Shown here one piece after another: positions 26,611 to 34,990 of a stretch of 64,000 bases of DNA. Positions within the stretch are counted from its first letter, which is position 1. Every line of letters starts with the position of its first letter. Origin of the DNA: Muribaculaceae bacterium. GTDB taxonomy: Bacteria > Bacteroidota > Bacteroidia > Bacteroidales > Muribaculaceae. The stretch covers positions 1-64,000 of the forward strand of contig JAMPII010000004.1 in NCBI GenBank assembly GCA_023662835.1, read 5' to 3'. The position numbers and the translations under genes were made by a program. The notes beneath the pieces were generated by a model. The model did no database searches. It had not been told where the DNA came from and saw only the letters and a program-made list of their open reading frames with translations.

Positions 26611-27555
26611 ATGGAAATTTGCAATAGAATTACAGCAGCAATATGCTGCATGGCTGTCGCTTTAACGACTACGGCTAAACCTTTGGACACAGATTCGGTA
26701 GCTACCAGCGAACGCAACGTGCGCGAAATCATAACATCGGCGACGGGAGCCGTGGTGTTGAATGCCGCAATTACTGAAGCTCTTAAGGCCGGGATTCACG
26801 AAATGCGACCAAATCGCAACGACAACCATTCGTTTCCGTCGCGACATACCTCATGGATTTTCACAGCGTCGACCCTGCTTTCAAACGAGTTGTACCGTTA
26901 TTCACCATGGTACAGCCTTGGTGCTCAGGCTGTGGCTACGGCTGTAGGGCTACAGCGAGTCGCTTCGAAAAATCATTACGGGTCCGATGTGGTTGCCGGT
27001 GCGACTATAGGTATCGCTTCTACAGAATTATCATACTTTATTACGGGAAAAATATTCGGGAACAGAAAATTCACCCCTGTATCGGCCAATAATGATTTCA
27101 GAGCCTCGGTTGAAATGGCAACAGAAGCGGTCTACTATATGAGGAAAGATATGTGTACCGGAGTCGGATCGACGATCCGACTAAAGTTACCAATGTCTGA
27201 AAATTGGGGAGCCGCTGTGGCACTACGCGGCTCAGCGGCTCCGGTTAAAAGTTTAGGTCAATCTGTTGCGCCTCTTGGAGCTCTCGCATTTACGGTTGGA
27301 GCGACAGGTCATTTCCAATTGCCGACAAAATCGCTTGCCATAAACACTACAGTTGACATCGGTGCTGCACGCCTGTTCCATACAACGGGCTGGAAGCACT
27401 CAGGCTTTGGTTTCGAAGGTGATGCTGACGCTGCCTTAAGCTGGCGCTTGACCCAGGCATTCGCATTCAACGTAAACGCCGGTTATAGGCTGATTACCAT
27501 GTCAAAAGCCACATCGGCCATCACGCTCGGCGTTAGCTCTGTTGCTATTTTCTAA
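26611..27555 (+). CDS. PAP2 phosphatase with a beta-barrel-like C-terminal region
   Basis: This 314-residue protein has a signal peptide (about 1-22) and all three PAP2 motifs: K59-x6-RP67, PSRH at 76-79, and R-x5-H-x3-D in QRVASKNHYGSD. PAP2 enzymes remove phosphate from lipid or isoprenoid phosphates. After the catalytic region (to about 150) come roughly 160 residues of alternating strand sequence ending in SVAIF, resembling an outer membrane barrel. This suggests an outer-membrane-facing phosphatase. Only a few hydrophobic helices are seen, fewer than in inner membrane PAP2 proteins. The phosphatase call is firm; the barrel is inferred. Confidence 0.8.
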   Translation: MEICNRITAAICCMAVALTTTAKPLDTDSVATSERNVREIITSATGAVVLNAAITEALKAGIHEMRPNRNDNHSFPSRHTSWIFTASTLLSNELYRYSPWYSLGAQAVATAVGLQRVASKNHYGSDVVAGATIGIASTELSYFITGKIFGNRKFTPVSANNDFRASVEMATEAVYYMRKDMCTGVGSTIRLKLPMSENWGAAVALRGSAAPVKSLGQSVAPLGALAFTVGATGHFQLPTKSLAINTTVDIGAARLFHTTGWKHSGFGFEGDADAALSWRLTQAFAFNVNAGYRLITMSKATSAITLGVSSVAIF

Positions 27556-27559
27556 GAAC

Positions 27560-29578
27560 CTATTTCTCACGCGCCAAAATCAGTGCCGAACGCGGTGCGA
27601 CAAACATCTTGCCGCCGCGACTCTGCCCTATTCCTTCAGCATTAAGTTGGCCATCCTCGGCAACGATTAGCCAATTGGCTTTGGGCACTTTAACATCGAC
27701 CGGTTGATTGCTGCCGTTGAAAACAATCTTTATCTCTTTCCAAACGTCGCCATTGGCATTGTCGCGCAGTGTGTAGCTGATTACTCCGGGGCGGTTTTCC
27801 TTTTCGTCAAAAACCAGATGTCGGGCTACATCCTCGGCCGTTGTCATGCGAAAAGCTGGATGCTCCTTGCGGAGTTTAATTAACTCTTTATAATAGTTGA
27901 ACAAGTCGGCGTTTTCGTGTTTCAACGTCCAGTCGATAGCGTTGATTGAATCCGGACTCTTGTATGAGTTATGCACCCCTTTTTTATCGCGAAAAATTTC
28001 TTCGCCGGCAAACATGAATGGAGTTCCCTGCGAGGTGAACACAATTGTCTGAGCCAGTTTAGCGGCACGTTGCCTTTGCTGGTCGGTTTCGTCGGGAAGC
28101 GATGCACGCAGCTTGTCGGTTAGGGTAAGGTCGTCGTGACACGACACATAATTCACAACTTGGGTTGGCGACAACGCATATGGTTTCTTAGAATTGCTTC
28201 CTTTTGAATAATCCACCTGCGGATGGTCGGTCGCTCCGACAATTCCAATCTTAACAGTTTCTTCCAGCCCGGGTTTTCCTGTAGCGAAACCGCGGTCAGT
28301 GGCCTCCGAATAATGTCCTTTTATAGCATCGCGGATATCATCGGAAAACACTGCAACATCAGGCATTGCCGCTACATTATCCTTCAAGGCGCGCTGGCCG
28401 ATAGGAAGAGGCGAATCGCCAGCCGTCCAACCCTCGCCATAAACGAATATATCGGGGCGGACAGTTTTTAATTCACGCGCAACTTCGTTCATTGTTGTCG
28501 TGTCGTGAATAGCCATGAGATCGAAGCGAAAGCCATCAATATGGTACTCGTCGGCCCAGTATTTCACGGAGTTCACGATATAGTCGCGAACCTGCTGCCG
28601 CTCGGAAGCCGTTTCGTTACCGCAAGCCGATGCGTCGCTATATGAGCCGTCAGGACGGTGGCGATAATAGTAACCCGGGGCGGTGAGCGAGAAGTTTGAA
28701 TCGTCGTTCTGTGCTGTATGGTTGTAAACAACATCCATTATCACTCCTATACCCGCATCGTGAAGCGCCTTCACCATTTGTTTCATCTCTCGCACACGTG
28801 TTGCCGGATCGGACGGATTTGTTGAGTATGAGCCTTCGGGAGCGTTGTAGTTGTATGGATCGTAACCCCAGTTGTATTGATTCGATGGAAGTTCGGTTTC
28901 ATCAACACTGTTATAATCATACGATGGGAGGATATGAACGTGAGTAACGCCAAGTTCCTTCAAATGGTCGATACCGGTTTTGTCGCCTAACGATGATTTT
29001 GTGCCCTGTTCGGTTAGAGCCAAAAACTTACCTTTGTTTGCTATTCCCGATGAAGGGTGCATAGAAAAATCGCGGTGATGCATTTCATAAATTACTGCAT
29101 CGTTTATATGCTTGATTTCAGGACCCTTGTCGTTTTGCCATCCCTGGGGGTTAGTAGTCGTGAAATCGATTATCGCGGCTCGTTTACCATTCACCCCAAC
29201 GGCTTTTGCCCAAGCTCCGGGCGTTTCGTCGAGCCACTTGCCTTGATATTGGATACGGAAAGTATAAAATTTGCCATACAACTGTTCCGGTACCGATGCC
29301 CGCCATACGCCGCCATCGGTAAGCTTCATCTGAAGGGTGTCGTATGGCGCATCGTTTCTGCCAGTATTGTACAACAGTACCCTGGCGGCATCAGCTTTGG
29401 GCGACCAAAGGGCGAAATGCGTTCCGGTTTGATTAACAACCAGCTCAAGATCGTTACCATCGTATGTTTCATACCCGGCGTAAATTTCGTCAGGCAATTG
29501 AGCATGTATTACGTCTGGTAAACAAACTACAGAGGATAGCGCTATTGCCGCGGAGCAAATTTTCATTAACGTATTCAT
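27560..29578 (-). CDS. pulA: Type I pullulanase (GH13)
   Basis: This debranching enzyme cleaves alpha-1,6 bonds in pullulan and branched maltodextrins. I chose the ATG at 29578, giving 672 residues and a signal peptide; ATG 29566 is an alternative and the longer frame to 29614 lacks a good signal. Domains: N-terminal CBM48-like (about 35-130, HFALWSPKADAARVLLYN), then the GH13 barrel with the pullulanase signature YNWGYDPYNYNAPEGSYS, DVVYNHT, GFRFDLMAIHD (nucleophile Asp) and YGEGW (acid/base Glu), and a C-terminal beta domain. No SusCD partner lies next to it. It ends 4 bases after the convergent PAP2 gene. Confidence 0.92.
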   Translation of the reverse strand: MNTLMKICSAAIALSSVVCLPDVIHAQLPDEIYAGYETYDGNDLELVVNQTGTHFALWSPKADAARVLLYNTGRNDAPYDTLQMKLTDGGVWRASVPEQLYGKFYTFRIQYQGKWLDETPGAWAKAVGVNGKRAAIIDFTTTNPQGWQNDKGPEIKHINDAVIYEMHHRDFSMHPSSGIANKGKFLALTEQGTKSSLGDKTGIDHLKELGVTHVHILPSYDYNSVDETELPSNQYNWGYDPYNYNAPEGSYSTNPSDPATRVREMKQMVKALHDAGIGVIMDVVYNHTAQNDDSNFSLTAPGYYYRHRPDGSYSDASACGNETASERQQVRDYIVNSVKYWADEYHIDGFRFDLMAIHDTTTMNEVARELKTVRPDIFVYGEGWTAGDSPLPIGQRALKDNVAAMPDVAVFSDDIRDAIKGHYSEATDRGFATGKPGLEETVKIGIVGATDHPQVDYSKGSNSKKPYALSPTQVVNYVSCHDDLTLTDKLRASLPDETDQQRQRAAKLAQTIVFTSQGTPFMFAGEEIFRDKKGVHNSYKSPDSINAIDWTLKHENADLFNYYKELIKLRKEHPAFRMTTAEDVARHLVFDEKENRPGVISYTLRDNANGDVWKEIKIVFNGSNQPVDVKVPKANWLIVAEDGQLNAEGIGQSRGGKMFVAPRSALILAREK

Positions 29579-29673
29579 TAAATTTAAAATTGGTGAATAA
29601 AAGTTTATCACCAATTATAACAAACTATCGAGGCAGACGTTTTCAGAAATTGTAAAAAAAATGCTTTTTAAAT

Positions 29674-29704
29674 AAAAAAGCTCTCAGAAAACTTTCCAAG
29701 AGCT
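29674..29704 (-). terminator. Minus-strand intrinsic terminator
   Basis: AGCTCT (29679-29684) pairs with AGAGCT (29699-29704). On the minus strand the hairpin is followed by a run of Ts (29679 down to 29674). It lies 26 bases after the stop of the small secreted protein gene at 29730 and fits as its terminator. Confidence 0.6.
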
Positions 29705-29729
29705 CACCCAAATCATAAATTTATGTTAT

Positions 29730-30038
29730 TCAACGAATTACGATTTTTTTCGACCATTGCTTACATTTTACAATGTAACATCCTTGCGGAAGGTCAACAA
29801 CAATCGTTTCGCTCACATTTACCGATTTAACCATTTGTCCGGTAATGGAATATACATAAAATTGGTGAGTTTCGTCGTCGTTAACAGAAATTTGAAGACC
29901 GCCGTTAACCGGCTTAACCGACATTACAATCTCCTCCGACTGAGCGATATCGTCAACATCAGCACGAGCCGAAGCCGCCAGCGGTGAAACTATCGCCAGA
30001 GCTAAAGCCAGTGTAATATTTATGAAAAACTTTTTCAT
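29730..30038 (-). CDS. Small secreted protein that is mostly a T9SS-like C-terminal domain
   Basis: This 102-residue protein has a signal peptide (about 1-26) followed by about 75 residues that look like a type A type IX secretion sorting domain: GGLQISVNDDETHQFYVYSI, TGQMVKSVNVSE, LPQGCYIVKC and a basic ending KKIVIR. There is essentially no cargo domain in front of it. The same strand pattern closes the proteins at 53713, 55834, 58034 and 60729. It has its own -7 box (30065-30072) and terminator, so it looks like a genuine gene rather than a remnant. Function unknown. Confidence 0.65.
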   Translation of the reverse strand: MKKFFINITLALALAIVSPLAASARADVDDIAQSEEIVMSVKPVNGGLQISVNDDETHQFYVYSITGQMVKSVNVSETIVVDLPQGCYIVKCKQWSKKIVIR

Positions 30039-30064
30039 CGGTTCGTTCTATTTTTCTGCAACAA

Positions 30065-30072
30065 CAAAATTA
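30065..30072 (-). promoter_or_regulatory. TAnnTTTG -7 box for the small CTD protein
   Basis: CAAAATTA on the plus strand reads TAATTTTG on the minus strand, 27 bases before the ATG at 30038. It supports independent transcription of the short gene. Confidence 0.4.
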
Positions 30073-30181
30073 AAATTTTATTGTGATAACTGCAAATTAT
30101 TTTTTGACTATGTAAGTTAAAAAAACAGAAACAACCTCTCAACTCTTTATCCACCATCTCCTGTTTCCCAAACTTTGATGC

Positions 30182-30214
30182 AAAAAAAGAGCCGATACTC
30201 ACGCATCGGCTCTT
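30182..30214 (-). terminator. Minus-strand intrinsic terminator after the SusD gene
   Basis: A perfect 10-base inverted repeat, AAGAGCCGAT (30187-30196) and ATCGGCTCTT (30205-30214), with an 8-base loop. On the minus strand it is followed by a run of Ts (30188-30182). It lies 22 bases after the SusD stop and closes the SusC/D operon transcribed from about 40260. Confidence 0.85.
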
Positions 30215-30236
30215 AAAAGTATGGTTTAATGAAAGA

Positions 30237-32105
30237 TTACCAACCAGGATTCTGGAAGTCCTTACCTGTTTGTGCTTTCAGGTTAGCTACTTCCTGAATT
30301 GGAATGGGCAGGCGGAGGAATTTGTCACCAACAGCTTTTGAAACGGCAACGGGCACGCGCTGGTAGCCAGTCCATTTGTAAACTTTGTTAGTTTTGGGAT
30401 CTCCGTCAGCGTCAAGTTCGGGATTTCCGTCCTTGTCTAGAACCGGTTCTTCAACAATCTCATCGCCTACAGTCTGGATACCTGTAACAACAGCTGTCTG
30501 ATCCAGAGTTTTCCAGCGGCGAACATCGAAGAAACGATGGCTTTCGAAAGCGAACTCAATTCGACGCTCGTTGCGGATACGAGCACGCATAACATCTTCT
30601 GCCAAATCGGCTTTTAGAGCTGGCATGCCTACGCGCGAACGAACCTGGTTGATAGCGCTTAAAGCGTCGGCAGGCATAGCGCCGGGATTTGCCTCGAACG
30701 CAGCCTCGGCGTAGTTCAACAGCAATTCTGCATAGCGGAATTCGCGGAACCAACCGTCGTTGTTAGCAGTACGACTCGATGTGATGTTAAAGTATTTGTG
30801 CAGGTAGTAACCGGTACGGGTGTTTTTAAGAGTCGAAGTTGAGAATGCATGCGGTGCACCTTTACCAATATAAATAGTAGGTAGCGGGGTGTCGTCGCGG
30901 AGATGTGCATGAGCGCCATTATAATAAATGGTAGCTTTCAGACGCGGGTCGCGGTTTGCATAAGGATCTGTTTCGTCGTAGAGAGTGTTAGCCGAGTTGT
31001 AGTTGGGCTGCATGTGGGCAGCGTCAAGGTAAGGCTGAACGGGATCGAGAACGGGCTGGCCATCGGTGGTTTCGTAGCAGTCGACAAGTTCCTGCGAGGG
31101 GCATGAACCTGCGCTGGTGTGACCGTTAAGAATGGGAGCTGTGTTTGTAGCCCACACGCTTACGCGAACCGAGCCAAGAATACATTCGGGGTCGTTGGAG
31201 TTGTCGAAAGTGGGCTGCTTCATGAACATGTTGTCGTAGGCTGTACAGGCAATCATATTCTCGTTGCCCGATACACCGGGTTTGGTTGTGAACAAGCGGT
31301 AGCCGTTCTTCGAGCAGTTCTCCATAGCTTCTTTACAAATCTGAGCAGCTTCGGCCCATGTCATTGCATCAGGGTCATCAGCGTTTAAGGGAGATGCAGC
31401 GTAGAGAGCAACCTCCGACATTATCGCTGAAGCGATAGCCTTGTTGATACGGGTAAAGTCTTTTTCCGACGTACCGCTGTTCCATGCAATCTGATCGTTG
31501 TCGAGAACAACCTGGCAATCGGCGAGAATTTGACGGGCAACTTCATTGAAAGTAGCGGGTTTAACTTTGGTGTAGTCGTAGTCGCTGTAGTCCTTCTGGT
31601 CGAGAATCAGAGGCACACCGCCGTAAAGCTTGATAAGTTGCAGGTAGAAGTAGGCACGCAAACCGTGAGCTTCACCTGTCCAGCGAACTCGCTCATTGGG
31701 GTTGATTACGTTGGCTTCATCGATGTTGTTGATGAAGATATTCAAACGGTTGATAACTTCGTAGAATTTAGCCCACCGATTAAATTTAGCTATCGGGTAG
31801 ACCGACGATGTTTGTCCACCGTTGTTCCATTTCGAGTAGGCGCCACCGTTAAGGTCGTCTACGTCGTGAGCATTGTCGGTAGCGGCATCAATGAACGAGT
31901 AAACACCTGCTGTTTGCACGTTCTCAGTCATTGCAAGGTTGAACGAGTAGTAGCAACCGTTCAGATAGCCGGCGGTAAGCTTGTTGTTGGCGAAAATTTC
32001 CGGGAAGTCAACACGTCCGTCAGGATATGTTGTAATCTCGGTACAAGCCGACAACGATGCTGCCGCAATGGCAGCCATGGCTAGGTTCCTTATATTGATT
32101 TTCAT
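30237..32105 (-). CDS. SusD/RagB-family surface glycan-binding lipoprotein
   Basis: This 622-residue lipoprotein starts at ATG 32105; the frame continues to a TTG at 32114. The lipobox Cys is about residue 21 (SLSAC). SusD signatures are present: an N-terminal TPR-like region (WAKFYEVINRLNIFINNIDEA), GLRAYFYLQLIKLYGGVPLIL, and the C-terminal RNERRIEFAFESHRFFDVRRWK followed by LPIPIQEV near the end. It forms the lid of the SusC transporter encoded 11 bases upstream and captures oligosaccharide at the surface. A hairpin terminator follows. Substrate is not readable from sequence; the rhamnose genes nearby are a hint. Confidence 0.93.
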   Translation of the reverse strand: MKINIRNLAMAAIAAASLSACTEITTYPDGRVDFPEIFANNKLTAGYLNGCYYSFNLAMTENVQTAGVYSFIDAATDNAHDVDDLNGGAYSKWNNGGQTSSVYPIAKFNRWAKFYEVINRLNIFINNIDEANVINPNERVRWTGEAHGLRAYFYLQLIKLYGGVPLILDQKDYSDYDYTKVKPATFNEVARQILADCQVVLDNDQIAWNSGTSEKDFTRINKAIASAIMSEVALYAASPLNADDPDAMTWAEAAQICKEAMENCSKNGYRLFTTKPGVSGNENMIACTAYDNMFMKQPTFDNSNDPECILGSVRVSVWATNTAPILNGHTSAGSCPSQELVDCYETTDGQPVLDPVQPYLDAAHMQPNYNSANTLYDETDPYANRDPRLKATIYYNGAHAHLRDDTPLPTIYIGKGAPHAFSTSTLKNTRTGYYLHKYFNITSSRTANNDGWFREFRYAELLLNYAEAAFEANPGAMPADALSAINQVRSRVGMPALKADLAEDVMRARIRNERRIEFAFESHRFFDVRRWKTLDQTAVVTGIQTVGDEIVEEPVLDKDGNPELDADGDPKTNKVYKWTGYQRVPVAVSKAVGDKFLRLPIPIQEVANLKAQTGKDFQNPGW

Positions 32106-32116
32106 GTTTTGCAAAA

Positions 32117-34969
32117 TTAGAAGTTGATGTTAAGACCAAAGTTAACAGTGCGGTTTACGAAGCTGCCAAGGCAAGCCACCTCAGGATCCATGCCACCAAA
32201 CTTCATGTTGTCCCATGTGAGGAGGTTTGTACCGTTCACATAAACGCGAACACGGCTCATACCCCAGTTTTTGGTGAGTTTGTAGGGGAGAGTGTAACCG
32301 ATAGTTGCATTGCGTAAACGCAGATAGTCGAGTTTCGAAACGAAATAGTCGTTAGCTTCGAGCGATGAAGAAGCTGTTGTTGACAGCGCGGGGTAAGCGA
32401 TGCGTTCGTGGTTTGCATAGCGTTCAGCTGTCCAAGCTTGTTTGTGGATAGGCATGTAAACGCCGTCGCCCTGATTTTCTGCAACACCAAGAGTTGCATT
32501 CATGAGCTTGCTGCGTCCGCCTTCGCCATAACCTTCGAGGTAGAGGTCGAAACCTTTGTAAGCAAGAGTTACAGATACGCCATAATTTACGCTGGGCAAC
32601 AGTTTTGTGCCTTTCAATGGAGCTTTATCGGCTTCATCGATAACACCGTCGTCGTTGAGATCCTTATAGCGGAAATCGCCGAGGCGAGGCTGAACACCGG
32701 TGTAGATCAGACCTGAGTTGTCGATCTCTTCCTGGGTGTTATAGTAGCCATTACCGTTTGAACGGTCAACGATGTAACCGAATTCCTGACCGAGGGTATA
32801 ACCGGTTTTACGGTAGGGGTAGGCATAGCCGTCGTAGTAAACGTCGGCCCCATCGGTGATTTTGTTTTTGTTCCAGCCAAATGTACCGCGTGCAGTGATT
32901 TCAAGGCCACAGGGAAGAATTGTTGAGTACTGAGCTGAGAGGTCGATACCCTGGTTTTCCATTTTACCATAGTTACCGTAGGGGCGATATGACTCGGTTG
33001 TACCTGCGATGAAGGGAAGGCGTTCGTTTGCGAGTACAATACCCTTCTGGTTCTCGCGCCAATAGTCGACAGAGATATGGAGCTTATCCCAGAAACCGAG
33101 GTCGATACCGTAGTTCTGCTGTTCGGAATCTTCCCAGTTGATCGAGGGATTACCGCGCAGGTAGTCGAGTACTGTGAAGCCATCGAATATAGCGGCAAGA
33201 CCGGCACCCATTTCACGGATAGTTGTCGAGTAGAGGTAGCGCGACGACTGGTTTTTGAGCGAGTCGTATTTCAGACGACCATAGCTTGCACGAACCTTCA
33301 AGTAGGTCATGATATTGTTCTGGAACCAGCTTTCGTTTGAAGCTACCCAAGAAGCGCCATAAGTGGGAGAGAAGTGGAACTGGCGGCCTTTGCGCATCAT
33401 TTCAGAACCGGCTTCTGTGAAGTCGAACTGGATGAAGTAGCGGTCCTTGAAACCATATTTCACTTCGCCGCCAAGTTGCAAACGGCTTGTGGGGAGAATC
33501 CATTCTGGAGTTGTCCATTCGCCACGATAGTCCTCAGCCTGGTAGTTAACAAAAGCTTGAACTAAGTGGTCGCCGAATGTACGTTTGTAGTTAAACATAG
33601 CCTGATAGTTCAGGTAGTAGCTAGCAAACGACGATTTCGAGAATGTCAGGGGAGCAACAACATTTGTGCCGTAACGTTCCCATTCGCCCGATGTTTCATT
33701 GAAAACAGCACGTTCGTAGTCGGCGCTACCGGCGCGTACGCCGTTGAAAGCTGCGCTGTAGCCAAAGATAGTTTTGAACGACAAACCTTTGGTCAGGAAC
33801 GACATGTCGAGGTCAAGACCGATGTTTGTATTCAAAGTTGTCTGAGTTGATGTATTGATACCACGGAGGTTAGCCTCACCATAGAGGGGACGGGGATAGC
33901 CTTCGTAAGTTTTAACAGCGCCCGATTCGGTTAGTCCGTCTTCAATATAAGCCGGGGTTGTGTAGAGCTGTTTGTAGAGTTCGGCGGTGCTACCATTGCC
34001 ATCAGCTCCTGTACGAGGAACGTTCACACGGTTGATGATAACGTTGGTATTAGAGAACACGCGCAGGAAGCTGAACACGTCAACATCGAGGTTAGAGTTT
34101 ACAGTGAAACGGTTGTTCCAGAACGAGGGATCGTACTTCTTGTCGTAGTCCGTTTCGATATCTCCTGTTTCACGAACAAATCCTGCATTCATGTAGAAGC
34201 GGGCTTTGTTACCGCCGCCGCGAACCTGTACATTATATTTCTGCGAGAAACGGTCCTTTTTGTAAAGGTCAACCCAGTTAGAGTTCGCACCTGTACCGTC
34301 CTGGAACGCTGCGAGCTGAGCTGCCGAGAATTTGGGGTCGAGACCATCGTTCATCAAGGCCTGGTTGCGCAGCAATGCCTGGTCGTAAGAGCCGAACATT
34401 TCGTGGAGTTTAGTGGGGTGTCCCAAACCAACGTTTGCTGTAACGTCGACTTTCACACCTTCCTGGATTCCTTTCTTAGTGGTTATCAACAAAACACCGC
34501 TTGCAGCCATAGGACCGTAGAGAGCTTTGGCAGAAGCATCCTTCAAAAGAACTACTTCTTCGATAGCAGCGGGGTCCATGATGTCGGTAACGCCGAACAA
34601 AGGCATGGGTATACCATCGAGCACAACCAGAGGAGCGCCATTTTTGGTCACATCGACTGTGTACGAGCTAAGTCCGCGGATAACGCCTCCGTTATAGCCG
34701 GCAAGTTTACCTTTGATGGCTTCCATAAGAGAAGCACCTTTCCATTTTTCAATCTGTGTTGCATCAACCGACGACTGCGCGCCAACATATGCATCACGTG
34801 TGGAGCTATAGCCGAAAGGCAATTCCATCAGCTGGTCGCCATAGGCTACGGTGTCGTTCAGAATAGCCTGAGCCTCGGTGGGTACAGGTTCTGCGGCAGA
34901 GCTCCTCATTGGCATTGCAACAACGGCCGATGCCAACAATATCGGGAATATAACTTTTATGTCAATCAT
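32117..34969 (-). CDS. SusC/RagA-family TonB-linked transporter lacking the N-terminal domain
   Basis: This 950-residue barrel transporter has a signal peptide (about 1-25). A plug with the SusC signature follows: IRGLSSYTVDVTKNGAPLVVLDGIP, then VVLLKDASAKALYGPMAASGVLLITTKKG. The barrel runs to the C-terminal NFGLNINF. Unlike its neighbour at 36910 it has no carboxypeptidase-regulatory-like domain and no clear VVVVAYG-type TonB box; the plug begins soon after the signal peptide. It pairs with the downstream SusD gene (30237) and lies 21 bases after the other SusD gene (34991). Confidence 0.92.
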   Translation of the reverse strand: MIDIKVIFPILLASAVVAMPMRSSAAEPVPTEAQAILNDTVAYGDQLMELPFGYSSTRDAYVGAQSSVDATQIEKWKGASLMEAIKGKLAGYNGGVIRGLSSYTVDVTKNGAPLVVLDGIPMPLFGVTDIMDPAAIEEVVLLKDASAKALYGPMAASGVLLITTKKGIQEGVKVDVTANVGLGHPTKLHEMFGSYDQALLRNQALMNDGLDPKFSAAQLAAFQDGTGANSNWVDLYKKDRFSQKYNVQVRGGGNKARFYMNAGFVRETGDIETDYDKKYDPSFWNNRFTVNSNLDVDVFSFLRVFSNTNVIINRVNVPRTGADGNGSTAELYKQLYTTPAYIEDGLTESGAVKTYEGYPRPLYGEANLRGINTSTQTTLNTNIGLDLDMSFLTKGLSFKTIFGYSAAFNGVRAGSADYERAVFNETSGEWERYGTNVVAPLTFSKSSFASYYLNYQAMFNYKRTFGDHLVQAFVNYQAEDYRGEWTTPEWILPTSRLQLGGEVKYGFKDRYFIQFDFTEAGSEMMRKGRQFHFSPTYGASWVASNESWFQNNIMTYLKVRASYGRLKYDSLKNQSSRYLYSTTIREMGAGLAAIFDGFTVLDYLRGNPSINWEDSEQQNYGIDLGFWDKLHISVDYWRENQKGIVLANERLPFIAGTTESYRPYGNYGKMENQGIDLSAQYSTILPCGLEITARGTFGWNKNKITDGADVYYDGYAYPYRKTGYTLGQEFGYIVDRSNGNGYYNTQEEIDNSGLIYTGVQPRLGDFRYKDLNDDGVIDEADKAPLKGTKLLPSVNYGVSVTLAYKGFDLYLEGYGEGGRSKLMNATLGVAENQGDGVYMPIHKQAWTAERYANHERIAYPALSTTASSSLEANDYFVSKLDYLRLRNATIGYTLPYKLTKNWGMSRVRVYVNGTNLLTWDNMKFGGMDPEVACLGSFVNRTVNFGLNINF

Positions 34970-34990
34970 GATTTGTAATATTAGATGTTA

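Noticed and set aside
34403..34978. A 191-residue plus-strand frame opposite the SusC gene
   Set aside because: It is antisense to a strong SusC gene and shows no family, signal or promoter. Similar long antisense frames (751-1323, 19516-20115, 50040-50447, 63398-63937) are rejected for the same reason.
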